A DNA stretch of 64,000 nt, from the NCBI GenBank assembly GCA_025060325.1, contig JANXBW010000005.1, positions 1-64,000 of the forward strand. Reading direction: 5' to 3'. The DNA comes from Thermoguttaceae bacterium (GTDB lineage Bacteria > Planctomycetota > Planctomycetia > Pirellulales > Thermoguttaceae). The notes below the pieces were generated by a model. It was not told the origin of the DNA. It made no database searches and was given only the letters and a program-made list of their open reading frames with translations. Positions within the stretch are counted from its first letter, which is position 1, and every line of letters begins with the position of its first letter. Positions 28,480 through 36,735 of this stretch are shown piece by piece. Position numbers and translations under genes: made by a program.

Positions 28480-29967
28480 CTAGTGTGGACTTATGTGCAA
28501 TAATTCCGGCGTGTCAACGCCGGGTAAGCTTGGCACATCGACCGTCCCGGCCCATGAGGAGGGAAGCGGTGGGGGCGTTCGCAGCAGGGTTGCTAGGTTC
28601 TGGCATGTAGCCGGTACCAGCTGGACACGCCAGCGCTGGTTAAACAGGTCCCATGCGGAGGATACCCCCGGCTCGCGGCGAACTTCCCAATGACCAGGAC
28701 CGGAGGGTGCCGGCGGCGTCCCTGGGTCGATAATGATAATATCGCCCGGGATGCCACCGAGGTCTTCCCTCGGTGTCCCGCTAGTGTGCCACCATACGAG
28801 TCGTCGCTGCGGCACAAATAGCCGCACCGCCGCATACGCCAGGCTATCCCCCTCCAAGGGGTTGGTAAAAATGCTACCAGCCAAGTCGACCAGCTTCGGC
28901 CTGTAAACAATCGCGACAAATGTGTAATCATCCTCTAGCTCTTGTGGGGAACCCGTTGTTGGACGAAGCACCGCGGGAAGGTTTCGGTCCGGGTACTCGC
29001 TATTGAGGAGCTGGTCGAGATACCCGCAGGTAAAACTCCGCCACAGCTCGGCGAATTGGCTCATCTTGGCTTCGCGATCAAAGAACCGGAGGGTTACGCT
29101 GTTCCAATAATTCAGGTAATGGTTTGCCAATCGAGCGCGTCGAAGCCGGGCAGTGTTGAAAGCGATCGTATCCTCCTGGGGCAAAATAACGGGAAGAGTG
29201 CGGTCATAACTTTCCGCAGGGCCGCCAACGGGCTGCAAATCGGTTCGCCACAACACAGCTTCCATCATTTCCTCGCGGGCTGTGGGGTGACTATTCTGCC
29301 GGGCAATTTCCCGGGCGGCTACCTGGGCAATCTCCGGGAAGACTGCTACCACCGCTTGTTGGTATTGCGGGATCAATTCCTCGGCCAAGATCATTTCTAG
29401 GGTGGGAAGGATCGGAATGCTAGCTGCGTAGGCCCAAGCTGAATAAGCGTCTACAAGCTGCTTTTCCAGCGGCACCTTTTGCCGAATTGCCCTACCGAGC
29501 ATACTAAACTTAGGGATAGGTGCCCGACTGAGGAGTTCGCCCGCTTTGTCCCATGCGGAGAAAATAGATCGATCTCGGTACAACGGATTGCCCGGCCGGA
29601 AATATTCATAGCTATTTCGGAAATAGGCCTCCCGCATAAACGCCGTTAACGCAAACACCTCGCAAAGCAAGTGGTTAGTAAAGGCCAGGGCATTCATCGC
29701 CCGGGCAAGCACCACACCCCCGGAAAAGGCCGCGGCATCCGCAGCGTTTTGCAAACGAATTTTGCTGTCCACTTGCCGGCCGACATTCATCACGTAGCCA
29801 AGCAGCATGACCAGAAGAAGGATGGCAAACACCGTGAGGACGCTAATCACTCCTCGGTCGTCTGCGGGCAGGCCACGGAGACGCGCAAGACACTTTCGCC
29901 CCACGGCTCTCAAAAGGTAAGGCGGCCAATTCATAAGGTTAAGCCCTATTCGTGTCCACTCTGGCAT
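28480..29967 (-). CDS. TadG-like Flp pilus protein
   Basis: A 495-residue protein beginning with the TadG N-terminal signature: DRGVISVLTVFAILLLVMLL, then GYVMNVGR and IRLQNAADAAAFSGG (about 37-86). TadG proteins are membrane-anchored pseudopilin-like components of the Tad apparatus. The remaining 400 residues are exported and carry no obvious von Willebrand domain, which many TadG proteins have. An internal ATG at 29934 would give a shorter leader. It lies between two other TadE-like genes, giving three pseudopilin-type genes in a row. The assignment rests on the N-terminal motif. Confidence 0.8.
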   Translation of the reverse strand: MPEWTRIGLNLMNWPPYLLRAVGRKCLARLRGLPADDRGVISVLTVFAILLLVMLLGYVMNVGRQVDSKIRLQNAADAAAFSGGVVLARAMNALAFTNHLLCEVFALTAFMREAYFRNSYEYFRPGNPLYRDRSIFSAWDKAGELLSRAPIPKFSMLGRAIRQKVPLEKQLVDAYSAWAYAASIPILPTLEMILAEELIPQYQQAVVAVFPEIAQVAAREIARQNSHPTAREEMMEAVLWRTDLQPVGGPAESYDRTLPVILPQEDTIAFNTARLRRARLANHYLNYWNSVTLRFFDREAKMSQFAELWRSFTCGYLDQLLNSEYPDRNLPAVLRPTTGSPQELEDDYTFVAIVYRPKLVDLAGSIFTNPLEGDSLAYAAVRLFVPQRRLVWWHTSGTPREDLGGIPGDIIIIDPGTPPAPSGPGHWEVRREPGVSSAWDLFNQRWRVQLVPATCQNLATLLRTPPPLPSSWAGTVDVPSLPGVDTPELLHISPH

Positions 29968-30180
29968 GTCAACCAGCCGCTATAGACCCACGTCGCTGGC
30001 CATCCCCAAATGGAGCGCCATATTACCCATGTTTTGCGTGCATTCGCTTTTTCAATAGCCCCGTTTGCCTGGTGGCAGTGCTCGACTGAATTGCCGACTC
30101 GTTGACAGCTAAGATCGCCGCTCGTTTGTTTGCCCACCCGGCTGAAACCATCACTCACCGGGCGTTTGCAGCCGGGCTAT

Positions 30181-31167
30181 TTACCAAAGTCTTTCCGGGT
30201 AGCGCCTCGCTGGGATATCACCTTCGTTGCCTAGCATGACCGTTGCCGCAATGGGATAGACGAAGATATTTCCCCAGGGCTGAATACGACCACTTACCGA
30301 ATCAGGTGCGCCTCCGACAAGCGCAGCTGGGCGGGCTAGGATCTTTCCAATCGCCGGCATAAGCGGGACCTTAAACCGAACGGTCACCGCAATCGGGTCC
30401 TGCCAACCTAACTCGTCCCAGTAGAACTGGTTGGGGTCGGGGGGTTCGAACCAGGGGATAAGCGGAGGCTCTAGATTGGGATGATAAAAAGCGATCTCTA
30501 CCTCCGTAGCCGCCGCGGCATATTGCAACTTGTTAATTAAGCGGTCAGGGACCCGAGGATTGGCAATGGCCGTCGGGACCATCGATTCGTAGACGGCTGT
30601 AAGGACCGCCGGCGAAATCCCCGCAGTCCCGCCGGAAGAAGGGATCGGAAGTCGCCCGGATGGGGAAATGGTGGCACAGGCCAGCACGGCTGCGGAGGCG
30701 ATTTTGTTGTACTTTGGGCTCCCCGGTTCAACTAGGTACCAGACGCCCCCCGAGGCCGGACCGAATTGCGGATCGCTCGGGTCGAGGACGGGAAATTCTT
30801 GGTCGAACCGGGTGGGATCTACCCACCGGAAGCTTATCCGATTTTCTTCCTCCCCGCTGTCTGCAAGCCAAGCGGGAATCCAGACGGAAGCCGCTCGAGC
30901 CGCGGCAAATGCGGCGTAATGAACCACAATCGTGGCAGCCATTAGCTGGGCAACTTGGACAATAAAAAGCGCAAGGAGAACAAGAAACGGGAGTGTCAGG
31001 ACAAAGCTCAGGCTTTGAACCGAGCCGCATTCATCCCGAAGGAGGAACAGCGCTCGCCGCGGCCGAAACTTTGCCCCAAGCATTTGCAAAGCCACAAAAA
31101 ACATTAATTGGCCCATTACGAGGAGAAGAAGCCACGGAACACAAGCTTCTATGGCAGCTCGCCACAT
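30181..31167 (-). CDS. TadE-like membrane protein
   Basis: A 328-residue protein with a hydrophobic N-terminal helix (about 7-30) and a second, TadE-like segment: RDECGSVQSLSFVLTLPFLV, then LLALFIVQVAQLM (about 44-76), followed by VVHYAAFAAARAASVWIP. The last pattern is typical of TadE/TadG families. The usual glutamate after the Gly cleavage point is replaced (GSVQSLSF), so processing by the prepilin peptidase is doubtful. The ATG at 31167 has GGGAGGG upstream. It lies between prepilin peptidase and TadG genes, so a structural or accessory role in the pilus is likely. Confidence 0.78.
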   Translation of the reverse strand: MWRAAIEACVPWLLLLVMGQLMFFVALQMLGAKFRPRRALFLLRDECGSVQSLSFVLTLPFLVLLALFIVQVAQLMAATIVVHYAAFAAARAASVWIPAWLADSGEEENRISFRWVDPTRFDQEFPVLDPSDPQFGPASGGVWYLVEPGSPKYNKIASAAVLACATISPSGRLPIPSSGGTAGISPAVLTAVYESMVPTAIANPRVPDRLINKLQYAAAATEVEIAFYHPNLEPPLIPWFEPPDPNQFYWDELGWQDPIAVTVRFKVPLMPAIGKILARPAALVGGAPDSVSGRIQPWGNIFVYPIAATVMLGNEGDIPARRYPERLW

Positions 31168-31425
31168 GGCATGACCCTCCCGGGCTGAAACACTTGCCTG
31201 CGTTGCGGGAGCTCGTCGGATTGGCGCAGACGCTCCGGAACTTTAACCCCGTTAGCGATCTTCGCTGCTAGGGTTGCCGCTCCAGGCTTCAGCGATGTAC
31301 AAGCCGGCGGCCCGTCCAGAAAGCTCCGAAGTGTCTTCCAAAGTCGGACCTCCCTCCCGTAAAATCCCGCTCGGCCCTTCGGACCGGCTGATGCGGGCTT
31401 TTGTCTACACCGGCGGAATGGCAAG

Positions 31426-32010
31426 CTAAAAGCTTGAAAGTCCGGGCGGGAACCCTGTAGGTCCGCCTACAATCAGGGTGGCAATAAGGGCGCAGGGAGC
31501 CAAAAAAAGTGGGAGGTGCCGAGCTTCGCTGCTCTCCGGAAGCAAGCTGGACCGGTGCCGCCAGCGTAGGAAGTTCCACGCAACCACCACTGCCCTTGCG
31601 ACGAGCCTCCATGCCCCAACGTGCCATATTGCCACCACAAGCGCTAAGGCCCCTCCGAGTACCATCGTCCACAGGAGGGCTTCCAAGCCCTTCTCCGGAC
31701 CGAGGAAAGCTCCGACCATGGCCAAAAGTTTGACGTCGCCGCCCCCGATGTCAAAGAGTACATAACAAACAACGAGTACCACACCGCAGGACAGAAATCC
31801 CAAAAGGCTCTGCGTGAGCCCAATGTGGCCCCATACTTCAAGCTGGCCCGCGTCGACCCAGCCCAAACGCCCCAGCAAGCTTGCGGCGGCATTAAAGATC
31901 AAGGCAGTGGCGGTTCCGGGATAGGTAATCCAGTTGTAAATCCGTCGCCACCGGATATCGGTGTAGGCCGCCACCAAAAGGAAGCCGCACAAAACCCCAA
32001 GAGCGAACAT
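31426..32010 (-). CDS. A24-family prepilin peptidase (CpaA/TadV-like)
   Basis: A 194-residue integral membrane aspartic protease of family A24A. The two catalytic aspartates are visible: D18 in AYTDIRWRRI and D92 in the GGGD motif (89-92, GxGD-type). About five or six membrane helices follow the usual CpaA/TadV layout, and there is no N-terminal methylase domain, as normal for Tad systems. It should cleave the leader of the Flp pilin encoded immediately upstream (32203-32409) and of TadE-like proteins. The length is normal to slightly long. Confidence 0.92.
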   Translation of the reverse strand: MFALGVLCGFLLVAAYTDIRWRRIYNWITYPGTATALIFNAAASLLGRLGWVDAGQLEVWGHIGLTQSLLGFLSCGVVLVVCYVLFDIGGGDVKLLAMVGAFLGPEKGLEALLWTMVLGGALALVVAIWHVGAWRLVARAVVVAWNFLRWRHRSSLLPESSEARHLPLFLAPCALIATLIVGGPTGFPPGLSSF

Positions 32011-32202
32011 AAAACCTTAATGCATGAGGGAACCGCTTTATGCTTCTGGCGGGTATTTTGATAGACGGCGAATTTGCTTCGAAAGAACGGGGATACATTA
32101 ACTGGTAACGTGGACAAACACACTCCCCGGCCCGGCGACGAGCGCCACCCTACTTGGAACGGCTGGCCCGGTCGGAGAATCTTCCCCGTCGTCCCAGGGA
32201 CC

Positions 32203-32409
32203 TCACGTCTGAGCGTTCAGGGCGCCCTGCTCCAAGTCAGACAGCCCCTGGTTGAAGAAGTTCTTTATCCGCGGCCAGCCTACCTTGATCAGAAAGATCA
32301 GGATCGGGATGGCAATCGCCCCGATGATCAGGATGGTTTCCAGGCTTACCGCGCCCCGCTCATCCTGATGAATCGCTCGAATCAAATCCCGGAATGTCGT
32401 GGGCCTCAT
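32203..32409 (-). CDS. flp: Flp-family type IVb pilin
   Basis: A 68-residue prepilin from the ATG at 32409, preceded by GAGGAGGGTGG, which rules against two upstream in-frame ATGs. The leader MRPTTFRDLIRAIHQDERG ends at Gly19, with cleavage predicted before Ala20. The mature protein starts AVSLETILIIGAIAIPILIF with the Glu at position 5 needed for pilin assembly and a hydrophobic helix. The C-terminus is amphipathic (FFNQGLSDLEQGAL). It is the main subunit of the Tad/Flp pilus and sits next to the peptidase that should process it. Flp pilins from other phyla usually share the G-[AS]-x-x-[VIL]-E pattern seen here. Confidence 0.92.
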   Translation of the reverse strand: MRPTTFRDLIRAIHQDERGAVSLETILIIGAIAIPILIFLIKVGWPRIKNFFNQGLSDLEQGALNAQT

Positions 32410-32926
32410 GGGTGCCACCCTCCTCATTCCTAGCGGGCTTAACATCTGGCAACCGTTGATCGCGAGATAACCGTCAGTCGAATTCTCCGGCCGTGTTGCG
32501 ACGAATTCTCAATTCTCCGCCTCTTATTTAGTTCGGAATTGACTTGGGCCTCCCGGTAACCTAATGACACCCCCCCACAACGGGCCCTCCGGGTGGCCAC
32601 CGACGTGCAAACTTCCGCCAAAGCGGTCCTGCACCGGCGCACATCTGACTGGGGCCCCGGGAGAAGTCCGCTTGTCAAACCCTGCTTTTTGGCAAGCCTA
32701 GCAAAACGAGTATTCGCTTTTCTCAGGTTGTCTATTCTGACCTTTCGAAGCTTTCCAACAGGGCCCAGGCACTGCTCACACGGAAGCGATCCTACTCAAT
32801 TTTTCGGAGGTTCGCCCAAACACCTACCTCCACTTTTGCGGTCATCAATCAGCCGGGCAGGTTGCCCCGCCCAATGGTCACAAGCTGATTGTGGGTGAGT
32901 GACTCCCGCGGCCTAAAAATTTGCCG
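32410..32926. other. Intergenic stretch in the Tad locus
   Basis: Between the small hydrophobic protein gene and the pilin gene. No coding frame with support. It may contain a separate pilin promoter, as pilin genes are often transcribed most strongly, but no boxes are defended. Confidence 0.35.
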
Positions 32927-33145
32927 CTACATAAATGGCCAAGCGATCAACGAGCACACCATCTCGTACGTAAGCCGCAGAATCCTCGGCACCGCCCAGA
33001 GGGCAAATACCACCGCCGGGAAGATTACCCCCAGCGTGAGAATGTAATCTAAGGTGGCGGCAGCTTGGCGCCGCCTCCCACGGCGTCCCTGGGCACGTTC
33101 CCTCCGGCAAGAGTGCCTCGCTGCCGTTAGCATGACCTTGGCCAT
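32927..33145 (-). CDS. Small single-helix protein in the Tad locus
   Basis: A 72-residue protein with a strongly basic N-terminus (RRERAQGRRGRRRQ, about 14-27). Then comes AATLDYILTLGVIFPAVVFA, followed by LWAVPRI, a hydrophobic helix in a prepilin-like arrangement (about 28-55). It resembles the TadE/Flp class of short N-terminal segments but lacks the Glu at position 5, with Tyr near that place. It may be a minor pilin-like subunit or a membrane factor. It lies between the second TadA gene and the Flp gene on the same strand. No family was recognised with certainty; ATGs at 33145 and 33133 are both possible starts. Confidence 0.6.
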   Translation of the reverse strand: MAKVMLTAARHSCRRERAQGRRGRRRQAAATLDYILTLGVIFPAVVFALWAVPRILRLTYEMVCSLIAWPFM

Positions 33146-33545
33146 TTACTACCGTCCCGAATTTTCAGACCCCCTCCTTCCATTCGGTACCCACAGCGGG
33201 GGCTCAGGAAACTTCCCAATTATCAGTATAGGCGTGACGATCTGCGCTAGCAATTAAAAAGCTATCACTCCCCGGTAGGGGGGAGCTCCGCCGCAAGCGT
33301 CCCAAGCAAGAGTTATGTGCCACCCCCTTGCGTTGGAGGATCCTCCTCCCTCTTCGGTGTTTCCCGTTAAATAGCTCCCCACGGCAGCGATAGCGCAAGC
33401 ACCTAAACTTAATCTTGGCAAATAAGAAGCCACTGCCCTCCCTCCAAGTTGCACCAGGAAGCCGCCTAACGCTACACTTCGCGTGTGGAGCTATTTAAGA
33501 GCAAAAGTGAACTAATTGACCTACGAACGAAAGCACTCCCGGGCG
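33146..33545. other. Intergenic stretch holding repeat copy B
   Basis: Apart from the 130-bp inverted-repeat element at 33368-33497 nothing was recognised. Open frames here are short and unsupported. Confidence 0.45.
33368..33497 (+). repeat. MITE-like inverted-repeat element, copy B
   Basis: A 130-bp element with ends TAAATAGCTCCCCACG and, reversed, TAAATAGCTCCACACG (15 of 16 positions match). By eye it differs from copy A (59029-59158) at about 12 of 130 positions, with no gaps. It is non-coding. The outer TA may be a duplicated target, which would fit a TA-targeting transposon (IS630/mariner type), but the mobilising enzyme is not in this window. It sits between the second tadA gene and the small hydrophobic protein gene. 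Confidence 0.85.
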
Positions 33546-34664
33546 CTACTCCGGCAGTCCCCACAGGGCGGCTGTGAGTCTTACCTTGTCCGTCAAGCCT
33601 TGGTCCCGTATCTCGTGAGCGAAGGTTGGCTTCGTCCCGGTTGGGTCGAGTTGAGCCCGGATTCGCCCTTTCGAATCCTTACCCAAGCCCTTCAAGACAA
33701 AAAGGTCTCGCAGTTCGTAGCGCTGGTCTTTATCAAGTCCGCAGACTTCGGTTATCCGGGAAACCTTTCGGGAGCCATCCTCTGGGAAGCGGCTCAGTTG
33801 AACCACGAGGTGGATGGCCGACGCCACTTGTGCCCTGGCAACATAAACAGGGATATCCACGTCGGACATCAGAGAAAGGATTTCTAGCCGGACAAGGGCA
33901 TCGCGAGGCGAACTAGCATGTACCGTTGACAAACTGCCGCTGTGGCCTGTAAGCATGGACTGAATCATATCGAGGGCCTCTCCGCCTCGCACCTCTCCCA
34001 CGATCACCCGATCCGGCCGCATTCGCAAGGAATTAGTAAACAGTTGTCGTACAGTTAACCCACCCCGGCCGGTGGCGGCCGGTCGTTGTGCTTCAAGGAA
34101 CAAGCAGTGGGGCTGCGGGAGGCGGATTTCCGAGGTGTCCTCGATGACGATAATCCGCTCGTTAGGAGGGATGACCCTCGCCAGGGCCCCGAGGAGCGAG
34201 GTCTTTCCGCTTCCGCTTCCGCCAGAAATGAGGATGTTTTTCCGCAACAAAACACACAGCTCCAAGAATTCCCGAGCCACTTCGCTCATGCTCCCCAGCC
34301 GGACAAAATCGGCTAGGGTCAGGGCGTGACCGGCGAATTTGCGGATCGTGAGGTAGGTTCCTGTGCGCGCACTCGGAGGGATGATCGCGTGCACGCGGGA
34401 ACCGTCTGGGAGCCGAGCATCAAGCACAGGACGCTCTTCGGTAATTTCTCGCCCCACCCATTGGGAGATGTTGTGGACGGCTGCCCGGAGGGCATCTTCG
34501 CTCGGAAACCGGGCATCCGTCGCTTCTAATCTACCGTTCCGCTCGACGTACACCTGAAAAGGCCCGTTGACCATGATTTCCGTAACTTGGGGGTCATCTA
34601 AAAAGGGAACGATCGGCTGGAGGAAGTAGCGAACACTTGCTTCGAAGATTTCTTGTTTAGGCAT
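33546..34664 (-). CDS. Second TadA/CpaF secretion ATPase
   Basis: A 372-residue CpaF-family ATPase without extra domains. The N-terminal region (about 17-45) has the VTEIMVNGPFQVYVERNG pattern of this family. Walker A is GGSGSGKTS (148-156), the Asp box IVIEDTSEI (172-180), Walker B RVIVGEVRGGEALDM with Glu224, and the His box STVHASS (246-252). All motifs are intact, so it should hydrolyse ATP. It resembles the core of the FHA-bearing TadA at 22790-24751 but lacks FHA and linker domains. Having two TadA-type ATPases bracket one Tad locus is unusual. One may drive extension and the other retraction, or the two may serve different fibres (inference). The upstream ribosome-binding site is weak. 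Confidence 0.95.
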   Translation of the reverse strand: MPKQEIFEASVRYFLQPIVPFLDDPQVTEIMVNGPFQVYVERNGRLEATDARFPSEDALRAAVHNISQWVGREITEERPVLDARLPDGSRVHAIIPPSARTGTYLTIRKFAGHALTLADFVRLGSMSEVAREFLELCVLLRKNILISGGSGSGKTSLLGALARVIPPNERIIVIEDTSEIRLPQPHCLFLEAQRPAATGRGGLTVRQLFTNSLRMRPDRVIVGEVRGGEALDMIQSMLTGHSGSLSTVHASSPRDALVRLEILSLMSDVDIPVYVARAQVASAIHLVVQLSRFPEDGSRKVSRITEVCGLDKDQRYELRDLFVLKGLGKDSKGRIRAQLDPTGTKPTFAHEIRDQGLTDKVRLTAALWGLPE

Positions 34665-35074
34665 GGTGAACTTGGGTCCGCTTGGGAGTAGTGTCCCTCA
34701 AGCTTTGACCGCAGGTGTTAACACGCTCGGAACCGAATCGGCGCTTGTTAGTGTATCGGCCCAAAAGCTTCGCATCAACGCTGGCCAACGAAGGTACCCT
34801 TTAAGCCTACGGAAATGTGATCCACCGGCCAGGGGCGACCATGGCAGTACCCCGCAATTTCCGAGGTACACAAAGCTCGTGGCAACCGGTCCTATCTTTG
34901 CCAACAACCTTAACCACATATTGCCCCTGTGAAACTTCGCCCATTCGGCTTGGCCGATGGATCAGCAAGATGACCTGGCTTACGTGCTCCCTTCCCGGCA
35001 AAATATTTGCCAAGTTTTCACAGTTATAAACGGCACTCTTTGCACCCGTGTGTTGACAGGCTCGTCATCGACGG
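34665..35074. other. Intergenic stretch upstream of the second TadA gene
   Basis: No supported coding frame. A 68-codon minus-strand frame (34807-35013) was considered but shows no family. The region should contain the promoter of the distal Tad gene group. Confidence 0.35.
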
Positions 35075-36103
35075 TTACGGCACTTCGACCACATGACCAT
35101 CGGCAATTCCTGAAATGGCTTTAAATACCTCTTTGTCGATTGTCACGGGGACGCGGCGGACAGTGCCGTCAGCAAAGGCGAATTGAACGATTCCCGGATG
35201 AAAACTGCTAAAGTGGTACCACCCCTGACCGCCAATGCCCCATGCTGTACCCATAACGCCACAGCCAATCCAGGAAAAGGCAAAAGGCCCTTTGGTTCCC
35301 TCCACGTTTTTCCCCCCACGAGATTCACCTATGAGCATGGTATTGCTTGTGCCATCGCGGATGTCTTGCATCCGGTATTTGGAGCGGTTGCTGAAGACGC
35401 CGCGCCAAAAGTCCCACGACGGAGCGCCCGTCTCTCCGGCAGCCCCGGCCACGCCTAGGTAGTTTGTTCTGCCCAAAGCATTTCCACTACCGCCCGAGAA
35501 AGTAGCGCCCGCTTGAATCACCGACGATCCTTGTTGATAGCGGGGGTCGTAGTAGTGATGGATAATGGCAAAGGTGTCGACAGAGTTATACGGGTTATCC
35601 GACGGACAGACGAGAATTCCTAGCCGCAATTGCGCTAACTCCCAGGTCCGCGGGCGCTCCCAGTACGGGGCCCCTTCGCGATCGATATCCACAAGAGAAA
35701 TACCGCCTATCTGTTGTGTTGGTGAGTCTAAATCTTTGTATAGGGGCACTTGCTCAAGGTAAGGCAACAGGAAGACAAATACGCTGGCCCATTGTCGGCC
35801 CCCCCAACCACCCCAATCTTCAGGGGGGCCAATACCCTGGGGTTTTGGACCAAGATAGCCAGGAGGGAATCGCCCCATCGCCTCATGAAAGTTTTGGGTG
35901 GCCAGGGCAAGTTGCCGAAGATTGTTTGCGCACTGGGAGCGCCGTCCTGCCTCCCGCGACATCTGAATCGCCGGAAGGGTAAGAGCTAGCAGAATGCCAA
36001 TGATGCCGATGACGACCAAGAGTTCCACCAGCGTGAACCCATGTCGTCGTAAGCAATTCCTCCTTCCGTCAAGGCCTTTCATGGGACGAGACCAGTGAGT
36101 CAT
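35075..36103 (-). CDS. DUF1559 prepilin-like protein
   Basis: About 342 residues from the ATG at 36103 (AGGAGAAA eight bases upstream). The open frame continues 119 codons further 5' but without homology. The N-terminus is a type IV prepilin signal: HGFTLVELLVVIGIIGILLA with cleavage after Gly22 and Glu27 at position 5. The DUF1559 (SBP_bac_10) domain follows, with SREAGRRSQCANNLRQLALA, NFHEAMGRFPPGY near 70 and the C-terminal FASSFHPG-like block (FSSFHPGIVQFAFADGTVR). This family is enormously expanded in planctomycetes; most members are thought to be surface or pseudopilin-like proteins with unknown function. It is separated from the Tad genes and need not belong to them. Confidence 0.93.
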   Translation of the reverse strand: MTHWSRPMKGLDGRRNCLRRHGFTLVELLVVIGIIGILLALTLPAIQMSREAGRRSQCANNLRQLALATQNFHEAMGRFPPGYLGPKPQGIGPPEDWGGWGGRQWASVFVFLLPYLEQVPLYKDLDSPTQQIGGISLVDIDREGAPYWERPRTWELAQLRLGILVCPSDNPYNSVDTFAIIHHYYDPRYQQGSSVIQAGATFSGGSGNALGRTNYLGVAGAAGETGAPSWDFWRGVFSNRSKYRMQDIRDGTSNTMLIGESRGGKNVEGTKGPFAFSWIGCGVMGTAWGIGGQGWYHFSSFHPGIVQFAFADGTVRRVPVTIDKEVFKAISGIADGHVVEVP

Positions 36104-36735
36104 CGCATTTTCTCCTGGTTGATAAGAAAGCTCCTCAGCCCCAAAGCATAGCGGCCGGCCCTTTTGGCGGTTCACCCGCGCCATTCGTTGATACACGTTC
36201 AGGATGGTGGGGAAGATGCTCTCCACCCGGCGGCCCACGGCGCGGTAGTTCTCCCCGCTGTAACAATTCTGGTGCCAAGTTAGACGGGAGCCAACTACCA
36301 GCGGAAAATTTACCGGACGCTGGTTTTGGGAAGAATTGGCGAGGTGATGTGGCTTGGGGATGCCGAGGCTGCCTCCTAGACCGCCGTGGTTAGTTTCCCG
36401 GTCCACGACGGTTACCACCGGCAGGCGGGGGAAGTGAGTCTTGCCCGATAACGAAAGCAAGCGTCTGTGTGTTTGTGTTCGTGACCCGCGCTAGAAGTTT
36501 GCTTGATGCTAGGTGGGAGGGCAATAAAAGCAACAGAGCGCCGCTGGAGCTCTTTAGCGTTTGGCTACCGAACCGGAGTTCGGAAAAAACTAAAGACCCG
36601 CCCTATGCGCGCTTGCCACTGAAAGGCTTCCGAGGGTTCGCTGGGTTTTTGGCCGGTGAAATAACACTGACGGCATTTGGAAAAGGGCTACGGGATATCG
36701 GAAAGCCACCATCGCAAAGGCAACAGGAGAAAACT
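36104..36735. promoter_or_regulatory. Divergent intergenic region
   Basis: Separates the DUF1559 gene (minus) from the ceramidase-like gene (plus). Both strands have long open frames here that read into the flanking genes, but ribosome-binding sites put the true starts at 36103 and 36736. It should contain both promoters. Confidence 0.45.

Noticed and set aside
33368-33497. Element copies as IS5 derivatives mobilised by the transposase remnant at 460-880
   Set aside because: IS5 elements duplicate a four-base YTAR target. Copy A has CTAA on one side and TTAG on the other, which does not match, although copy B has TTAA on both. A TA target fits all copies better except the right end of copy C.
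34807-35013. A 68-codon minus-strand frame upstream of the second TadA
   Set aside because: Some hydrophobic pattern but no prepilin or signal-like features and no ribosome-binding site.
36104-36460. A 119-codon in-frame 5' extension of the DUF1559 gene
   Set aside because: The prepilin signal begins at the ATG at 36103, which has a good ribosome-binding site; the extension has no family and would block prepilin targeting.
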